From the NCBI GenBank assembly GCA_013397935.1, contig VZRN01005851.1:1973072-2037071 (forward strand): a stretch of DNA of 64,000 bases, written 5' to 3'. A program made the position numbers and the translations under genes. Below are positions 51,066 to 64,000 of this stretch, piece after piece. The DNA is from Dasyornis broadbenti. Its lineage: Eukaryota; Chordata; Aves; Passeriformes; Dasyornithidae. The notes under the pieces were generated by a model that was given only the letters and a program-made list of their open reading frames with translations, had not been told where the DNA came from and did no database searches. Within the stretch, counting starts at the first letter, position 1; each line of letters opens with the position of its first letter.

Positions 51066-52474
51066 TAATAATGAAAATGGTTTGTACTTGAAAATTTGTC
51101 CTTTCTTTCTTCCTGTTTCCTAAAAGTGTTCTTTTCAAACTGTCAGGTGTACTGAATTTGCAGATCTGTTAAGCAGAAAAAACATCTATATCCCCTGATA
51201 GTATTTCCCTGTACATGTGGACCAGCAGAAACCTGTCTGGTTTTCCTCTGCGTTTGAATGGTTTGCCATAACAAAGTATCACGGGATTATAAAGGGTTAA
51301 GAATATCACCATCTATAGTTAAACTGCTGCCCACTGTCACACTGAGATTTTTTGACATTATAGTTTCCAAGTTTTGTGCTTAATGTGGAATTTTCCAACC
51401 CCCATTTGCATTTTTTCAATTTAAATGCAATTTTGGAGTGTTTTGTCTCCAACTCTAATCTGTCTAGGTAGCACTGACTTATTCTTTTGATTTAAATGCC
51501 TTTTGCATATTGTCTCTCCTGTCGATGTTATTTTGCTTGCAGAATGTTTCCCAAAGATCTGTATGTTCCAGCTCAGACTTAAGTTTATACAGATATAGAT
51601 ATATAGACATAGATAAAAATGTTTAAAAAGGAAACTTGGCTGGCTTTTTCCTGCACCTTTTTTAAGTTAGCTGACTCCAAGGTCTAGGACTATCATTCTG
51701 TCATCTTCCACAAGTCCTGAATGTAAAGCACTCCCATAACATATCTAACATATCAGTTCAGATAACAAAGGGGTTCTAAATTAGCCAAATGTATTTGGAG
51801 CCTATGGAACTGTCATATAAACCACAGTTATATATCACTGCAGCTGTGTCACCTCAGCTCACAGCTACATAAAGCAGGTGCTTAGACCTTGTGTCACTGT
51901 GAATTAGTTTTGCATGAATTTCTGCTGCATCTTTCTGCCTTCTCCTCAGAAACTAAATAAAGTTAATGCTTTTAGTAGACCACAGAAAACAGATTTTCTC
52001 CATGTCCTGCACAGGGGCTTATAGCAAGGTCCAGTATCCTGCACAGAGGTTCAAGGCAGCTAGGGCAGACTGCAGGCAATCCAGGATCCTGAATCCATGG
52101 AGTTCATCTGCTCTGGGCCAAGCAGAGCTTTATGCAGCATCAGCCCTTAATATCTTCAGGAGCTCCAGCTCTCATCCAACACCCCTCTGAACAGCCTGAT
52201 CACAGGGTATTGGGCTACCTTTTGGGGACGTGGCTATTCAGATGGGTTTCAGGAAAATGAAGAAAATTGGGTTAATTCCCTGTTGGACAAGAATCTCCAT
52301 TATTGTAGCTCAGTCAATGTAAACTAAATGTTCTCGTTCTGATAGGCACAGTGTGTCACTTAGAATTCATTATGAGTATTTGATAAGGTGTTGTTTATTT
52401 GTGGCACGTTGATTGTTTATTTCTCACCCACAGATACAGTTTCATGAAGTTATATAACCAAGATATACTTACAC

Positions 52475-52489
52475 ATATATATATATATA
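52475..52489. repeat. AT dinucleotide microsatellite
   Basis: Seven AT units occur in an AT-rich context. Confidence 0.85.
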
Positions 52490-55208
52490 CAAATACGTAG
52501 TTGAGTTCAGTTGGGGTTCTTAGGCCACAAAGCCAAATTTAAGTAATAGCAAATTTCTTTGAGTGATAAGGACAACACATAGAAGTGGTTCTTGATAACA
52601 AAATGTTTCAAAATCTTTCACCCACCTTCTTTGTAAAGCCTGCATTTCTGGAGAAGTTCAGAGGTGCCTTTAACTAATAGGTGAAAAACCTCTCAGCCAG
52701 AAGTGCAGGAGTAGTGCTCAACAAAAAAGAATTTTGTCTGAAAAGCTAAAAACTGTGTTCTGAGTATAATAGTCCTTGAGAGATCTCGATATCCTGAACT
52801 GGAAAGGAGCTACAAACATAAATACCAAGTTTAAGTTTCCCTTATCACATAGTAGTTTCAGCTGAAGCACTTTTCTTTTTTAACCCAGCACATGAGTGAA
52901 TAAAGCAGAAGTGATAATGGATAACCTTCCAAACATTAAATATATTGGTCTGCAAACTCCCAAGGGGCAGGCTCCTCTTGCAAAAATGGGTTTTATCTGC
53001 TTCTCAGGGTTTCTTTCTAAAACTCCACACCCACCCACACAGAGCAGAATTAATTACAATCCATTGCTTTCACCTTTATTATTACTGAATACCATGTTCA
53101 ATTTGAGACATAGATCTGTCACTTCTGCAGAATTATTTCTGTTTGCTTCTATTCAGAAGAGTGCTGAAAGGGAGGAAATAAGGTAATTAAGATCATTCTC
53201 CTCACTCATAAGAGCATGCATAACATTCAACTAAATTTATATTAATATCACTGAGTATTGTAACTTCTTAGGACAATTTGAGAGCCAGTGTAGATTGAAG
53301 TTGCTCATTTGAAGGTAAGTGAAGCTTTAGTATAGGTAGCTCCTTAGGAGTGTCAGCGTTTTATTCCATCTGAGAATCTAAACAGGAATCTGGAAAAATC
53401 AATGTTGTGGTAAAAACATCAGCTTGTATAGAACCTGCTCAATAAATAAAATGCATTTGCTTTAAGACAAACAGGTTTCCAAGTGCTTTTTTACAGAAAT
53501 ACCTAGTCTGCACTGAGAAAAGCATCAAATTCTGAGTATCAGATGATCCACAGAGCTTATTGCAGCCTTCCCCCATGCAATGGAGTTCCTGCTCAGCCTC
53601 CACATAGAGTGGAAGTAAGTCTCCTCCTGTCCTTTCCAAGCTCTAGCTCCTGTTCTTTGCCCAGCTCCAAGCCATTCAGCACTGCAGTGGTTTTCTCTAA
53701 GGAGCACTGGGCCAACACTGAGGAAGCACTAAAAGCATGGGGATCACACACCATTTGCCACATGGTGGGGCCCAGCTGGGCCATGCTGGGCTCAGCTGCC
53801 CTGGCCAAACACAAAAGTCTGATGTGCCACTAGCGGATATCTGTGAGCTTGTCCCCTTTTACAGCTGATGAAGAACACTCCCTTTCAAACTGTGGGAAAA
53901 CGCAAAATGCCACCCAAAGCTCCTTTCATAAATGCATTATTCATCCCACATGCATGTTTCTCAGACTCCTGCTTATGAATGGGCAGACTGAGCAGAGGAG
54001 TTTGGAGCAGGTGAAAGGGAAGACTTTTTCCACACAAACAATTCTGCGACCTAATGCAAAAATGGCACATACATCCAGACACCAAGTGTACATGCCAACT
54101 TGCCTGCTGGCACACAGCCACCACCTTTCCTGCCATCACCAGCTCCATGGGGCAGCACCTGGGAAGCCCTGCTCAGGCTGACCACCCTGGTGGTGCCTGT
54201 AGAACATACCCATGCCAATGATGGTGGAGGTCTGACTCTGACTCAGGACAACTTAGCACTCCAAGGTCAGTGTCTGCTTCTTCTCTCCTTTAGTCATGTC
54301 ATTGAGGGTGACTGAAGGAACCCTCCCAGCCTTGACCCACTAGGACTTGGGCTTTTCTGGATGATCATTGGTCTGGTATCTGGTTGGATATTTCCTCAAC
54401 CATCTTGTCATGGTTTTATGTAGTCATCATTGGTCTCCAGCAGACCTCGTATGCACCTAGTGTTAGTTAGGAAAAAGGGCATTTAAGGTCAACAGTTCCT
54501 TTTTGGGTTGTATTGATTCCTTACAGCTCACCAGTTGGTCTTGTAGCTGTCTGGCAGGCCTCGGATTTCAAGGGAAGGCTGAGTAGTCTCCTCCACACAG
54601 GCCAACTTCTTAAATAGCAATCATCTTCTGGAAGGAGCTCAATACTTGCATTTCCGGCCATATTTTAGCATAAAATATGGCAGGAAATATTGGGAAGTTC
54701 CTTCCCATCTTGAAAAAGACTACACCAAGGCCACATAAAATGGAATGTGGCACTGAGAGAGATTGTTGCTATCCTTGGAGTAATTCCCAGTCTGGCCAGC
54801 TGTGCATGCACCTTTCTGACTTCAGGTTAATAACCAGAAACAATAAGACATTCCATGATCAGATGCAACTGGGGGGGAAAAAAAATTGTGACCCAGTGTC
54901 TGGCCATTCTATTATCATCACAGTAAGAACTGGAAACCTCTGGGAGAGAAATTGAAAGCAATAAAAGAAGGACTTGTTTAGCACAATTTCATGAACAGGG
55001 ACAGTCATTTTCCCAAAACAGACTTTTTCTCTAATAGGATCAAATACAGTGAATCAATACTTTAGCCCAGATGGGTTCGTGGTTTCCAGAGGAACCTTTC
55101 TGGTGGAAGGTACACATTTCCTATAAATACAACTGATATTTTAAGGGTCTATAGCTAAAGAGAGCCATAGCTCTGTTTAATTTTGTTTTAATATTGTTAC
55201 CACGGTTT

Positions 55209-55253
55209 GGGGGAGGGAGAAGGGGAAGAAGAAAGAAGAGGAAGGGGAAGGAA
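55209..55253 (+). repeat. Homopurine tract with G-runs
   Basis: Forty-five consecutive purines include four G-runs of three to five bases. Such tracts can adopt triplex or G-quadruplex structures. Confidence 0.9.
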
Positions 55254-58070
55254 CGGCTTTCTGTCCTGACACACTACAGGACAGACCAGGTGGAGCTGGA
55301 ATGTGCTGCTGTTTCCCTAGAAATATTGTACCTCTGGTTGCAATAAACCCAGGAGGTTAGTAAGCAATAAACAAAAGTATGTTTGTTATTAGCTCGTGTC
55401 CTTTCTTTTACTGAGTCTCATGTTTCTTTGCCAGAAAGAATATCATTAGCTTTCCTGCTTTACCTCCCAAATTTATTCAGGCTGTACAAACTGGGGAGGT
55501 TATTCTTCAATCACACTTTCATGTATTTAGGTAGAAAAACAGATGTATACACAGACACAGAGCATGAGATAATCTTGATATAAGTACTATGTGTACATAA
55601 TATATTAATAATTAATAAATAGTTTATTATATATTTATATATAAGTATATATGTACATCTATAGACTTTTTTTTTTTAATAGAAAGATGCATGGAATCAG
55701 CATTCAGAGTTGCTGCGTATCTCAGAGTTTCACTGTAATCCAGTAACCTGTGACTGAATTTCCTGTTTTCACAGTTCAACTCACTCCTTCGTTTTCCTTC
55801 ATTTCCAATGCTATGAATAAGGAAAACTACAACAACCTCTCATCTAAAGCTTTTCTAGAGGTCTCCAGTGTAGTAACACAGTACAAGTACTCACTCTTTA
55901 ATATTATGACTGTACAAGCCCCCTCCAGGTTTTGTTATCTGGAACTGGTGAAGACTTCCTGGCCAGAGAAAGAACAAATTTCTTAGAAACTACTATTTTA
56001 TGGTCTCCTCACTACAAACAGTTCATTCAAGGAGTTTAGTTCATCAAGAAGTTTTCTTTTAAACGGTTGTGGATTATATGTTCTTCTCCTCCTTATCCAC
56101 CTGCTTTTCTGCTGACCAGTCTCATTCATCTTTGCAAACAAGGTTTTATGCAGGAATTTTTAAATTTTAGCCCGTCTATAAATATGCCCTCAGAAATCCA
56201 TTCTCAACATGTCACTCACATACAGTTTTAATTGTATAAAATACATATATTTGAAAAAATAGCAGTGAACTTTTTCAATTTATTTAGCTCATTTTATTAA
56301 CTGTGGGAAGCAGCAGTGTAGCAGGCTCTGGCAAATAAAAAGGAGCAGATGTTGCACTGAGGAAGGGAGATTATTTTCCTTTTTATATTCAGCTCTACTC
56401 TCCTTTGACCTGTTGAAAGATTAAGCTCCAATGAGACTGTTTGCACTTAGATTTTCCTGGAGCCTCCTCTTACCAGGAAGGATTCTACGACTATTAAGAA
56501 GGATTTGATGATCTACCTATTCAATATTAAAATCCTTCCGATAATTCTGCTGCTCCTTTGTTTCAAAAATAGCATGTTCCCTTCCTGTCACCTGGTCACT
56601 GCTTTGCGTAGAACAAGCACTGCACTGAGCATTAAGGCATTTTCCCTTTGTACAGCTTTTGCTTGTAAACTTGGGTCAATAATAAAAGCAGTCATAAATA
56701 TACAAGATTCAGTACAAAGAATAGATTATGTGTCTGCTACCACTGAACAGTAAAAGTTTTTCATCTTGAAAATGCTAATATTTGAATGCTAATGGTAGAC
56801 AAGTGACCTCCTGTGACCCTTCTGGTTACATACATCAGTTTTGTCCAGACTGTGCTTCGAATGCAAATGCTGGGAGATGTAATTATTGGTGGATACAGAT
56901 TTTAATGACTGACATAGAGACAAACAGAAGATCTAGCTAAAGCCTTGGCCTAGAGAGCATAATAATGACATATTAAGCATAATCAATAAAATAATTTGTT
57001 CAGTGCATCTAGTATGTGGTATATTTCTTTCCAATAAATATATAAAAACAGACTATAAACCAACTGTTCCTTAGAGCTACTTCTCTGATTCTACAAACAG
57101 AAAAGCTGTCAATTTCTAGTCCAATGGTTTCACAGAAACTTCCTCTACGTCACACATTTCATCAGTTAAAAAGTATGGACTCCTTGGTACCATTTAGATG
57201 AGGCTGGGTTATTGGTGTGAAAGGAAGAGGTGAAGGGAGACCACCCACTCTGATGCTGAATATCATCCATTTCCACAGAGCTGTGCCACTTTTACTGGGG
57301 AAACACTCTGTGAAAGCATGAATGCTCATGAAAGACTGCTACAAAACCTACATTACAATGGAAATTCTACATTTTAATTTGAAGAAATTGAGAGTCTACT
57401 CTTCTTTCTGTCCCATAAGAAAACATAAACTTTAAATACTTTGTAAAAACAATGACAACATAGAAAAGAAAAACTGGGAAAAAAAAACTCCATACTGAAG
57501 AACCCTGAGTCTTGTCAGAAAATATTTTGGGTTTTTTATGATGAAAGGAAAATATATTGTCATGCTCTCACAGACCACATTCATTAATTCTGTGGTGAGT
57601 AACTCTTGAACTAAAAGGGTCCTACCTATTTAAGAGAGCCTGAGCCAGCAGATGAGGAAAGACAGACAGATGAGAGGAAGAGCAACTAGCAAAACATCAC
57701 TCTCAGGATCTTCTTTGCACTACTCTCTTATTTTAGATACCTTTAGCTGATCCCTTCTAATTTACCAATAAACATCAGGAAACCTGTGTTTTCAAACACA
57801 TTTCTGCAATTCCACACCTGCCAGTTTGATGAGGTCCTTGGCAGAAGAGACAACAAGGGGTGTTACTGCACTACCCAGGCTGGTAGCTCCTATTCACAGC
57901 CATTCAGCAGCACCCTGAACAGCTTTGTGCATCAGAATGGGACTCAAGGCAATCACACCATGCATCAATTGTTTGTAGGAGTTCTCATTTTAATTACCAT
58001 CCTAGTTGCCTTGCACAACTCACTTTCTGTACACTTTGTTTGAAGCAGGAGTCCTCATACAATTGTTGTG

Positions 58071-58130
58071 TGATAATAATGATGATGACGATGATAATAA
58101 TTATAATAATAAAGATTGTAATAATAATTT
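58071..58130 (+). repeat. GAT/AAT microsatellite
   Basis: Interrupted GATAATAAT and GATGATGAC triplet runs make up a simple-sequence locus. Confidence 0.85.
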
Positions 58131-58430
58131 CATCTGGTCATTGCAAGGACTGAGTGTTCTCATATGGCTTGAGCACATCACACATCCCAAAGACAAAGGT
58201 TTTCCCAACAGACTATTCTGTATTTAGAAAGTGTATTAGTAACATATGCTACCATAAGGTTTTAATAGAGAAAAGCCGTAATTAGCAGCAAGATGTTAGT
58301 TGGTATCTGAAACTAAATTAAATATTGCTTTCATATTCAGTCACACATGTATGGACGCACTTTATTTCTTTGCATTTTTTTCAGAAGGACAACTACAAAT
58401 AAATTTTCCCTTAAAACATCACAACATTAT

Positions 58431-58578
58431 TTCCTTAAGCTTTAATGATTCAATAATTATATCCCCCTAAAATAACAGACAGAAGTGTCTTGAGTATCTT
58501 ACAACATCAAAATAGTATCTAAGTTTTAAGTATTCAATAATTATGACCCCCCTAAAACAACAGGTAGAGGAATCTTTC
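58431..58578. repeat. Imperfect tandem repeat, 84-base period
   Basis: TTCAATAATTAT, CCCCCTAAAA, AACA and CAG(A/G)(C/T)AGA blocks recur in order 84 bases apart (CAATAATTAT at 58451 and 58535). Confidence 0.75.
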
Positions 58579-60012
58579 CCTTAGTTACCAAGAGAGGCTG
58601 AGCATGTAACTTCCATTAGACTTGAGTTTCAATGAAAGTGTGTAAAACAGATTATCTTGACTGTGCACCTGAACCCTGATAGCATCAGCACTGTGAGGGA
58701 CTTTGCTCACCTTTGAAAATGGGGAAAACTGTCTTGTGCATCGTCAGAGAGATCATCAGAGAAATCAGATCAGAGCAACCAGCTTACTATAAATTATTAC
58801 ACCCTTGCTGACTGCAAAATAACTTCAGTAAACAAAGCTGTGAGAAAACACACCCGGTTGTGGAGAGTTGCTCCCTTGTCATTACACTGTTGGAGGGATA
58901 TCATCATAGATTTTAAAAACATATTTCAATTACCTTTTTCATAGGACTGCAGACAGAGTTGAGAAATTTATCCTGAAATTTAAGGCCTCCCAGAAATGTT
59001 TTTAAATACATGACAACAAAAGCATATTGATGGCAAAAGAATTTTTGGAACAATGCATGATACATAAACGATATGAGCAAGCTAAAGAATCTGAATATGA
59101 AAACTTCAGCAGCCTGTCAAAATTAATTACTCCTGCTTAAACATCCACTACAATTGAACCTGGAGGATAAGGACGGTCTTCACAAGTGGTTTTAATATCT
59201 GGTGAGCCTCTTGCCAATGAAGCTGTTTGATACAGAGAAAAGATAGTTTTGTAAATAGGGAAGGGAAGCGTTGTTAAATGTTGTTTTTTGACTGGATTAT
59301 TTGTTCTGTGCCGCCTCACCTATAAATTTGACAAATGCTTTACAGACTTTATGAGGATTGTACTGGTATGACATACACAAAAGAGGAGGACAAGATTACT
59401 GCTAATCTCAACAACAGATGTCAGAATTATGACAGTAAACCCCTTCAAATACTACTCAATAAAAATTGTCTGAAGAATTTTGCATTTTAATTGTTTCTAA
59501 TATCAGTTTTAGAGCCTCTACCCAGTAGTTTGTTCACTGTGTGTGCTGGAACCCTTAGAAAAAACTTGCTTGGGGTTTTAGATCACACCAAGATCTCCCA
59601 ACACATCATTTATCTCTAACATATGCAAGAGAAAATTAAGTTGAATCATGTCAATGACAAAATCCCTTAGGCTGCAACCACTGTCCATAAAGACAGCAAG
59701 CAAGAGAGCATAGCCAAAGCCTGTATGACCCATAGCGGCCAGTGGGAAAGACCCAACTGCAGGGCAGATTCAGTAACTCACATAATTGGTGATACTCTTT
59801 AAAAGGCATGTTCATAGACAAGACATTCAACTCCTACCAATGTCTGTAGGATGAAAGCAACAACCACATTTGGGTGCTTTCCACCATTATTCTTAGGCAC
59901 TCTGAATGTCTTTGAAAATGTAGTCATTTCCAGTGTAACTTCTGGTGAAAATCTGTTTTCCAGCTTGATGTCAGCTTAACATAAAGAAAATAAGAGAGAT
60001 TTTATACATATA

Positions 60013-60030
60013 TGTGTGTGTGTATGTGTG
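60013..60030 (+). repeat. TG dinucleotide microsatellite
   Basis: A TG run interrupted by one TA. Confidence 0.8.
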
Positions 60031-63000
60031 AACATACATTTATATACTTACAATTGACAGTCACTCGGGCAATATGGAAAATAACATCCAAATTAAAAAC
60101 TGCAACTCCAAGACAGTTCTGTCAGCTCTCTCTTTCTCCTAGAAGAGAGGGATTGGGAGAGGGGAAACATTGGCAATCTGGGAGCTCAGGTCCTTAATTA
60201 GATCCTCATCAGTCCTGTGTAACTGCAGCACAGGAAGCAGAGTGGCTCTGCACACAGTGCACATCTGCACCACTAGTCCCTATCTGTCAAATTCAATCCC
60301 CATCAGCTGAAGCTGGTGTTGATAAGCCAGATATGAAACATGGTAAATGCCTGACTGATACAAGACTCGCTCCTCTCCCACACCAGGTTGCAACCTCCCA
60401 GTCAGATATAGAGTTTAAAACCAATATGCAAAATAGGCAAGAATTCTGAATATCTTAGTGAGATTTCTGCTTTCTTTGATTGCCTCTAGGAGAACAAGGA
60501 GGCCATTCCCCAAGGCAGAGTTTGGCTGTGGGAGAGGAAATCAGCAACACAAACTCCATATTCCTCCTGGAAAACATGACCTGCTGTAACACTCTGAACC
60601 GCAGAGTGAAGCCACCAACCTTTGGTCCCTGAAGGGTGAGAATAACTCCAGGAAAAGGGATAAAAAACAAGATTATGTGTGTGTGTTACAGTTTTAATGG
60701 CATACAATTATTGCTCTGTAACAACTAAATATGGACTAAAAATTAGACTCTTAAGATGGCAATTACACTAAAAAATAAATAGATTTTTGGCTTACATATA
60801 TGTAGATGTCCTTCTTCTTTGCCCATAGTCAGGACTTTCAGCATGACAGCACCACAGTGTGAGGCATGCCACTCCAATACAGCCTTCAAAACACTATGCC
60901 AGGCTCCCAACACTTCCCAAGCTGAGTTCCTCCTGCTTGAATGCTAGGCAGAGAGCTGGTGGGAGCGGTCTTCTGGTGGTAACTTTTCCACTAGAAAACA
61001 TAAAGCAGGATGTCCTCCAGATTTAGGTTACAGACAGAAGCAGGATTTGAATCTCCCTGCTCTTGTTCGTAATTTTTTTCAGTGAGTATGAATGCCCCTT
61101 TTTTACCAATAAAAATCTTATTTCCAGTTTCTATGACCCTGTCTATCTCCACTGTCTCCTCTTGAAGGGAATATTGTCAAAAGTCAACATGCATCTCTCA
61201 ATTTACAGCTTTCTCTCCACCCAAAAGTACCATGTGTAGGAAAGTGACTCGTTTGTTGCTGATTATAAGCTTTGCAGTTCCTGTCCACGTACAATTCCCT
61301 CTCTTAACTGCGCTCATGTTCAGCACTGGACAGTTCTGGGCTGTTAAGAACTTCCTTTATTAACGTGGTATTGTGTAATTTTCTTTCATACACTTAACTC
61401 TTATAATCTTAAGATGTAGGTTGAATAATTTTTCTCCAAACTAATGGTAAAGTAACTCCTTAATTCATATGACCATTATTAAAATTTACAAGGGCATGAT
61501 TTGTACAGGAAAAAACCCCTCTGTGTGTACAAAGACAATACAGAAAATTTGACAGAAAGATAAGAGAAAACATGAACAAGCCTAACTTTTCATCAAGATG
61601 CAGTTATCTCCACATCTTTCCAATAAAAGCAAAAAATGTAAATAACACCATATTCAGAGTAAGATATTGTTAGATTCTTGGTAAATCACATGCATCTATC
61701 TTAAGCCTTTAATCAGAGCCCTACCCTGCCTACTAGCCAAAATTATTGCACATATCATATCAATCTTCTGACTTCTGTCCATCTCATCAATGCAAACTCA
61801 TTCCCAAATCCCAATAACTGATAAGCTGGTAAACTTACTGAGAAAAAAAAAGTGAAAACCAATGCAATGTATGAAATCTCTTGCTATAGAATTATGTGTA
61901 ACAGAGGACAGATTCTACTGTTGACATTCAAAGCCAAGCCAAAATTTAGGATCCAAAAAATGAGTCTAGATAAAATCCTATCAGCCAATTTCAGAGTCTT
62001 CAAAGGGAGTTTGGTACCTAAAACCCAGATCAGATATCAATGCCATAATTTACGCAAAATGAGATATAAAAGTTGGGATAGGCACGGCAAAGAGTGGAGA
62101 TGAAATCCAGAAGTCTCCAGCTCTGATTCTTCATTGCTGGATACCTTGTTCAAGACAGGGCTTGTCAGATCCAGCTCCATACTACATTATTTATATTGAT
62201 TTCTTACATTAAGATGATCTATAACTCAGAAAAACTAAGTCCCAGAAAAAATCCCTATATGGTGCAAATCTAATTTTGTACACCCCTTCTGTACCAAGCC
62301 AGCAGCTTGGGGTGTTCTGAGACATTATCCCTGTCTATTGCATAGACACCACAGTGTTATCCTGCAGTTGTAGGCACACTGACTCTATTTAAAATCAGCA
62401 CTGGGAGAGAATTGTGGTGCATGAGAGAATTAACCTGGCTGAGAAACCAACAGGAAATCGATCACCCATCTTCAATTTCAGATTTCTTGATCTAAAAATC
62501 AAACTAAGTTGTGCTGATAGATCAAATTCACAAAATGCAAGATGCTGTAATGCAGCCTGATGGTTTTAAACACATTTAAACACAGTGGCCCAAGCCACTG
62601 GAACATATGGCCCTGTACCACACTGTAGCCATGTAAGAGGAAGGGAAGGCATATGCAAGTAAATCCTTTGCTGATTGTTTAACTTCAAGGAGATTTGCTT
62701 GGAATAAGCTTCATATCACACAAAGGGCAGACACTTATTCCATTATATAGCCACTTACCAATGAGGTTTATTTTACCTTGGTACCGGATTGACGTGATAG
62801 TCCCATGCTCAGGTGTTCCTGGTGCAAACAGCTTTACCTTGGAGGATCTAGAACTACTGAAGTCAACAACATCCACTCACCACAGGGGCCCAGGACAGAG
62901 CCTGGAGTCCTTCACAACCTGCAGGATCCCCTTCTTTCGAACACAAGAAACACCCAGCTGTGTTTGGGTACCTGCCTGCAACAGCAGGCAGCTCATGCAA

Positions 63001-63292
63001 AACAGCTTTATAGGTCAATGTAACAAAATAGATCAACTTGACAACGTGCTACCAACAGATTGATTTTCTCTGCTACTCAAAATACAGGTCCCAAAACACA
63101 AAGCATTTGTAAATCAATTAATCAAATAATTGCTATGCAGGAACACTCTTAGAAGTAACAAGAGTACCAGACATGCAGACTAATCTTTCACATTCCTAAT
63201 AATTCACACAGTTTGTATTTAGAGGACAAGAAAAACTCTCACATCATTCCTAACTTCCAATACCTTTCCGGAAGAAGATCAATGGTTATTCT

Positions 63293-63440
63293 GCCTCCCA
63301 CCCCTGAAGGTGTTCAAGGCCAGGCTGCATGGAGCTCTGAGCAACAGAACTGGTCTGGTGAAAGGTGTCCTTGCCCATATCAGGGGATTTGGGAAGAGAT
63401 GATCCTTAAGGTCCCTTCCAACCCAAATCATCCTCTGATT
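63293..63440 (+). mobile_element. CR1 LINE 3' fragment
   Basis: The plus strand reads GAAGGTGTTCAAGGCCAGGC, TGGAGCTCTGAGCAAC, TGGTCTGGTGAAAGGTGTCC, then GATGATCCTTAAGGTCCCTT and CCAACCCAAATCATCCTCTGATT, the canonical CR1 3' end order. It is 5'-truncated. Confidence 0.93.
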
Positions 63441-64000
63441 ATAAAATAGAGAATTTTGGTCAATTTGGTTACAATTGTCACACGAACACATCAAGTCTGA
63501 TAACTTTTTTCAAAATCTCTTTAACCTTTTGCATTAAAACAGTTATCCTGGAAGAATTTAAACACTGATTTTGGCCTGGATTCATTCACTTTCCTTGGGT
63601 TTTTCTACCAGCAAGAAAAGGGACAATTTGTTAGGAATGCATAATTGAGCCGGTGTGAGTTCCTCAGACTGAATTTGCAAGAATTTGCATTCTCCATCAG
63701 TTGTATGTACAACACAAAATTAAACTAGTATTTGCTTTCACTTTGGGTTTGTTCATTTTTAGTTAAAATGCCCATGGTTTCTCAAAAATCTGGGGGAAAA
63801 AAGCTTTCCCCCACAAAATAAGTGCTGGGAAAAGAGTGGGGTTTTGTCTATTTTATTTCCATCACCATGTAAGGAACAGTAGAAGAAAAAGTACAGCTTT
63901 CTTGATTTCAGGCAACTTGAACTATAAACAAGGTTTTCCAGAATGCCAAGGACCTGTAGAGCTATCGCTGTGATATATCCAAACCAGGAGTCATTTTCTG
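63441..64000. other. Right end, non-coding
   Basis: AT-rich DNA after the CR1 copy. I see no gene or element. Confidence 0.5.

Larger units (their letters stand above)
51066..63292. other. 12 kb of non-coding DNA, no recognised gene
   Basis: No exon or large mobile element is recognised on either strand. Contents are microsatellites (51590-51615 GATA-like, 52475-52489 AT, 58071-58130 GAT/AAT, 60013-60030 TG), an AT-rich tract at 55590-55680, a 45-base purine run at 55209-55253, a 14-base palindrome GGCCCAGCTGGGCC at 53769-53782 and an imperfect 84-base-period repeat at 58431-58578. Confidence 0.5.

Noticed and set aside
1..64000. Prokaryotic-type systems (operons, CRISPR, defence islands, insertion sequences)
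   Set aside because: The window has a vertebrate split gene, CR1 LINEs and microsatellites. No direct-repeat spacer array or dense gene cluster is present.

Overview
The window looks like nuclear DNA from a bird. It is AT-rich and almost entirely non-coding. It carries many chicken-repeat-1 (CR1) type LINE fragments, including their typical 3' tails with short ATTCTATG-like repeats, and a degenerate LTR of a kind common in avian genomes. The only gene I can support is the kappa opioid receptor, OPRK1. It lies on the minus strand with three coding exons in the left third of the window. The species cannot be fixed from this sequence alone.

Layout on the plus-strand scale: positions 1-1857 are downstream of the OPRK1 stop codon and are probably 3' UTR. 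Coding exon 3 is 1858-2390, intron 2 is 2391-6938, coding exon 2 is 6939-7291, intron 1 is 7292-21149, and coding exon 1 is 21150-21409. All four splice junctions obey GT-AG and keep the reading frame, giving a complete 381-residue class A GPCR. A strong splice acceptor 67 bases upstream of the ATG (exon boundary at 21476) implies a separate non-coding 5' exon. The best candidate is the GC-richer block at about 21970-22330. From about 22.3 kb to the right end, roughly 41 kb, I found no convincing exon. This stretch looks like 5' intergenic sequence with interspersed repeats.

Repeats: CR1 fragments lie at about 18886-18933 (+), 27893-28920 (-), 30560-30725 (+), 33098-33290 (-), 37590-38075 (+), 47875-48960 (-), 50968-51065 (-) and 63293-63440 (+). 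An LTR fragment, probably from an endogenous retrovirus, spans about 45741-46425 (-). A degraded MIR-like ancient SINE sits in OPRK1 intron 1 at about 18235-18400. There are also small tandem duplications, quasi-palindromes, microsatellites and a 45-base uninterrupted purine run.

No operon, CRISPR array, defence island or other new multi-gene system is visible. The more interesting points are receptor-level changes in OPRK1 (Glu at the selectivity position 2.63 and a less acidic second extracellular loop), the 5' leader architecture, the MIR relic, and a repeated AT-rich segment within intron 1.
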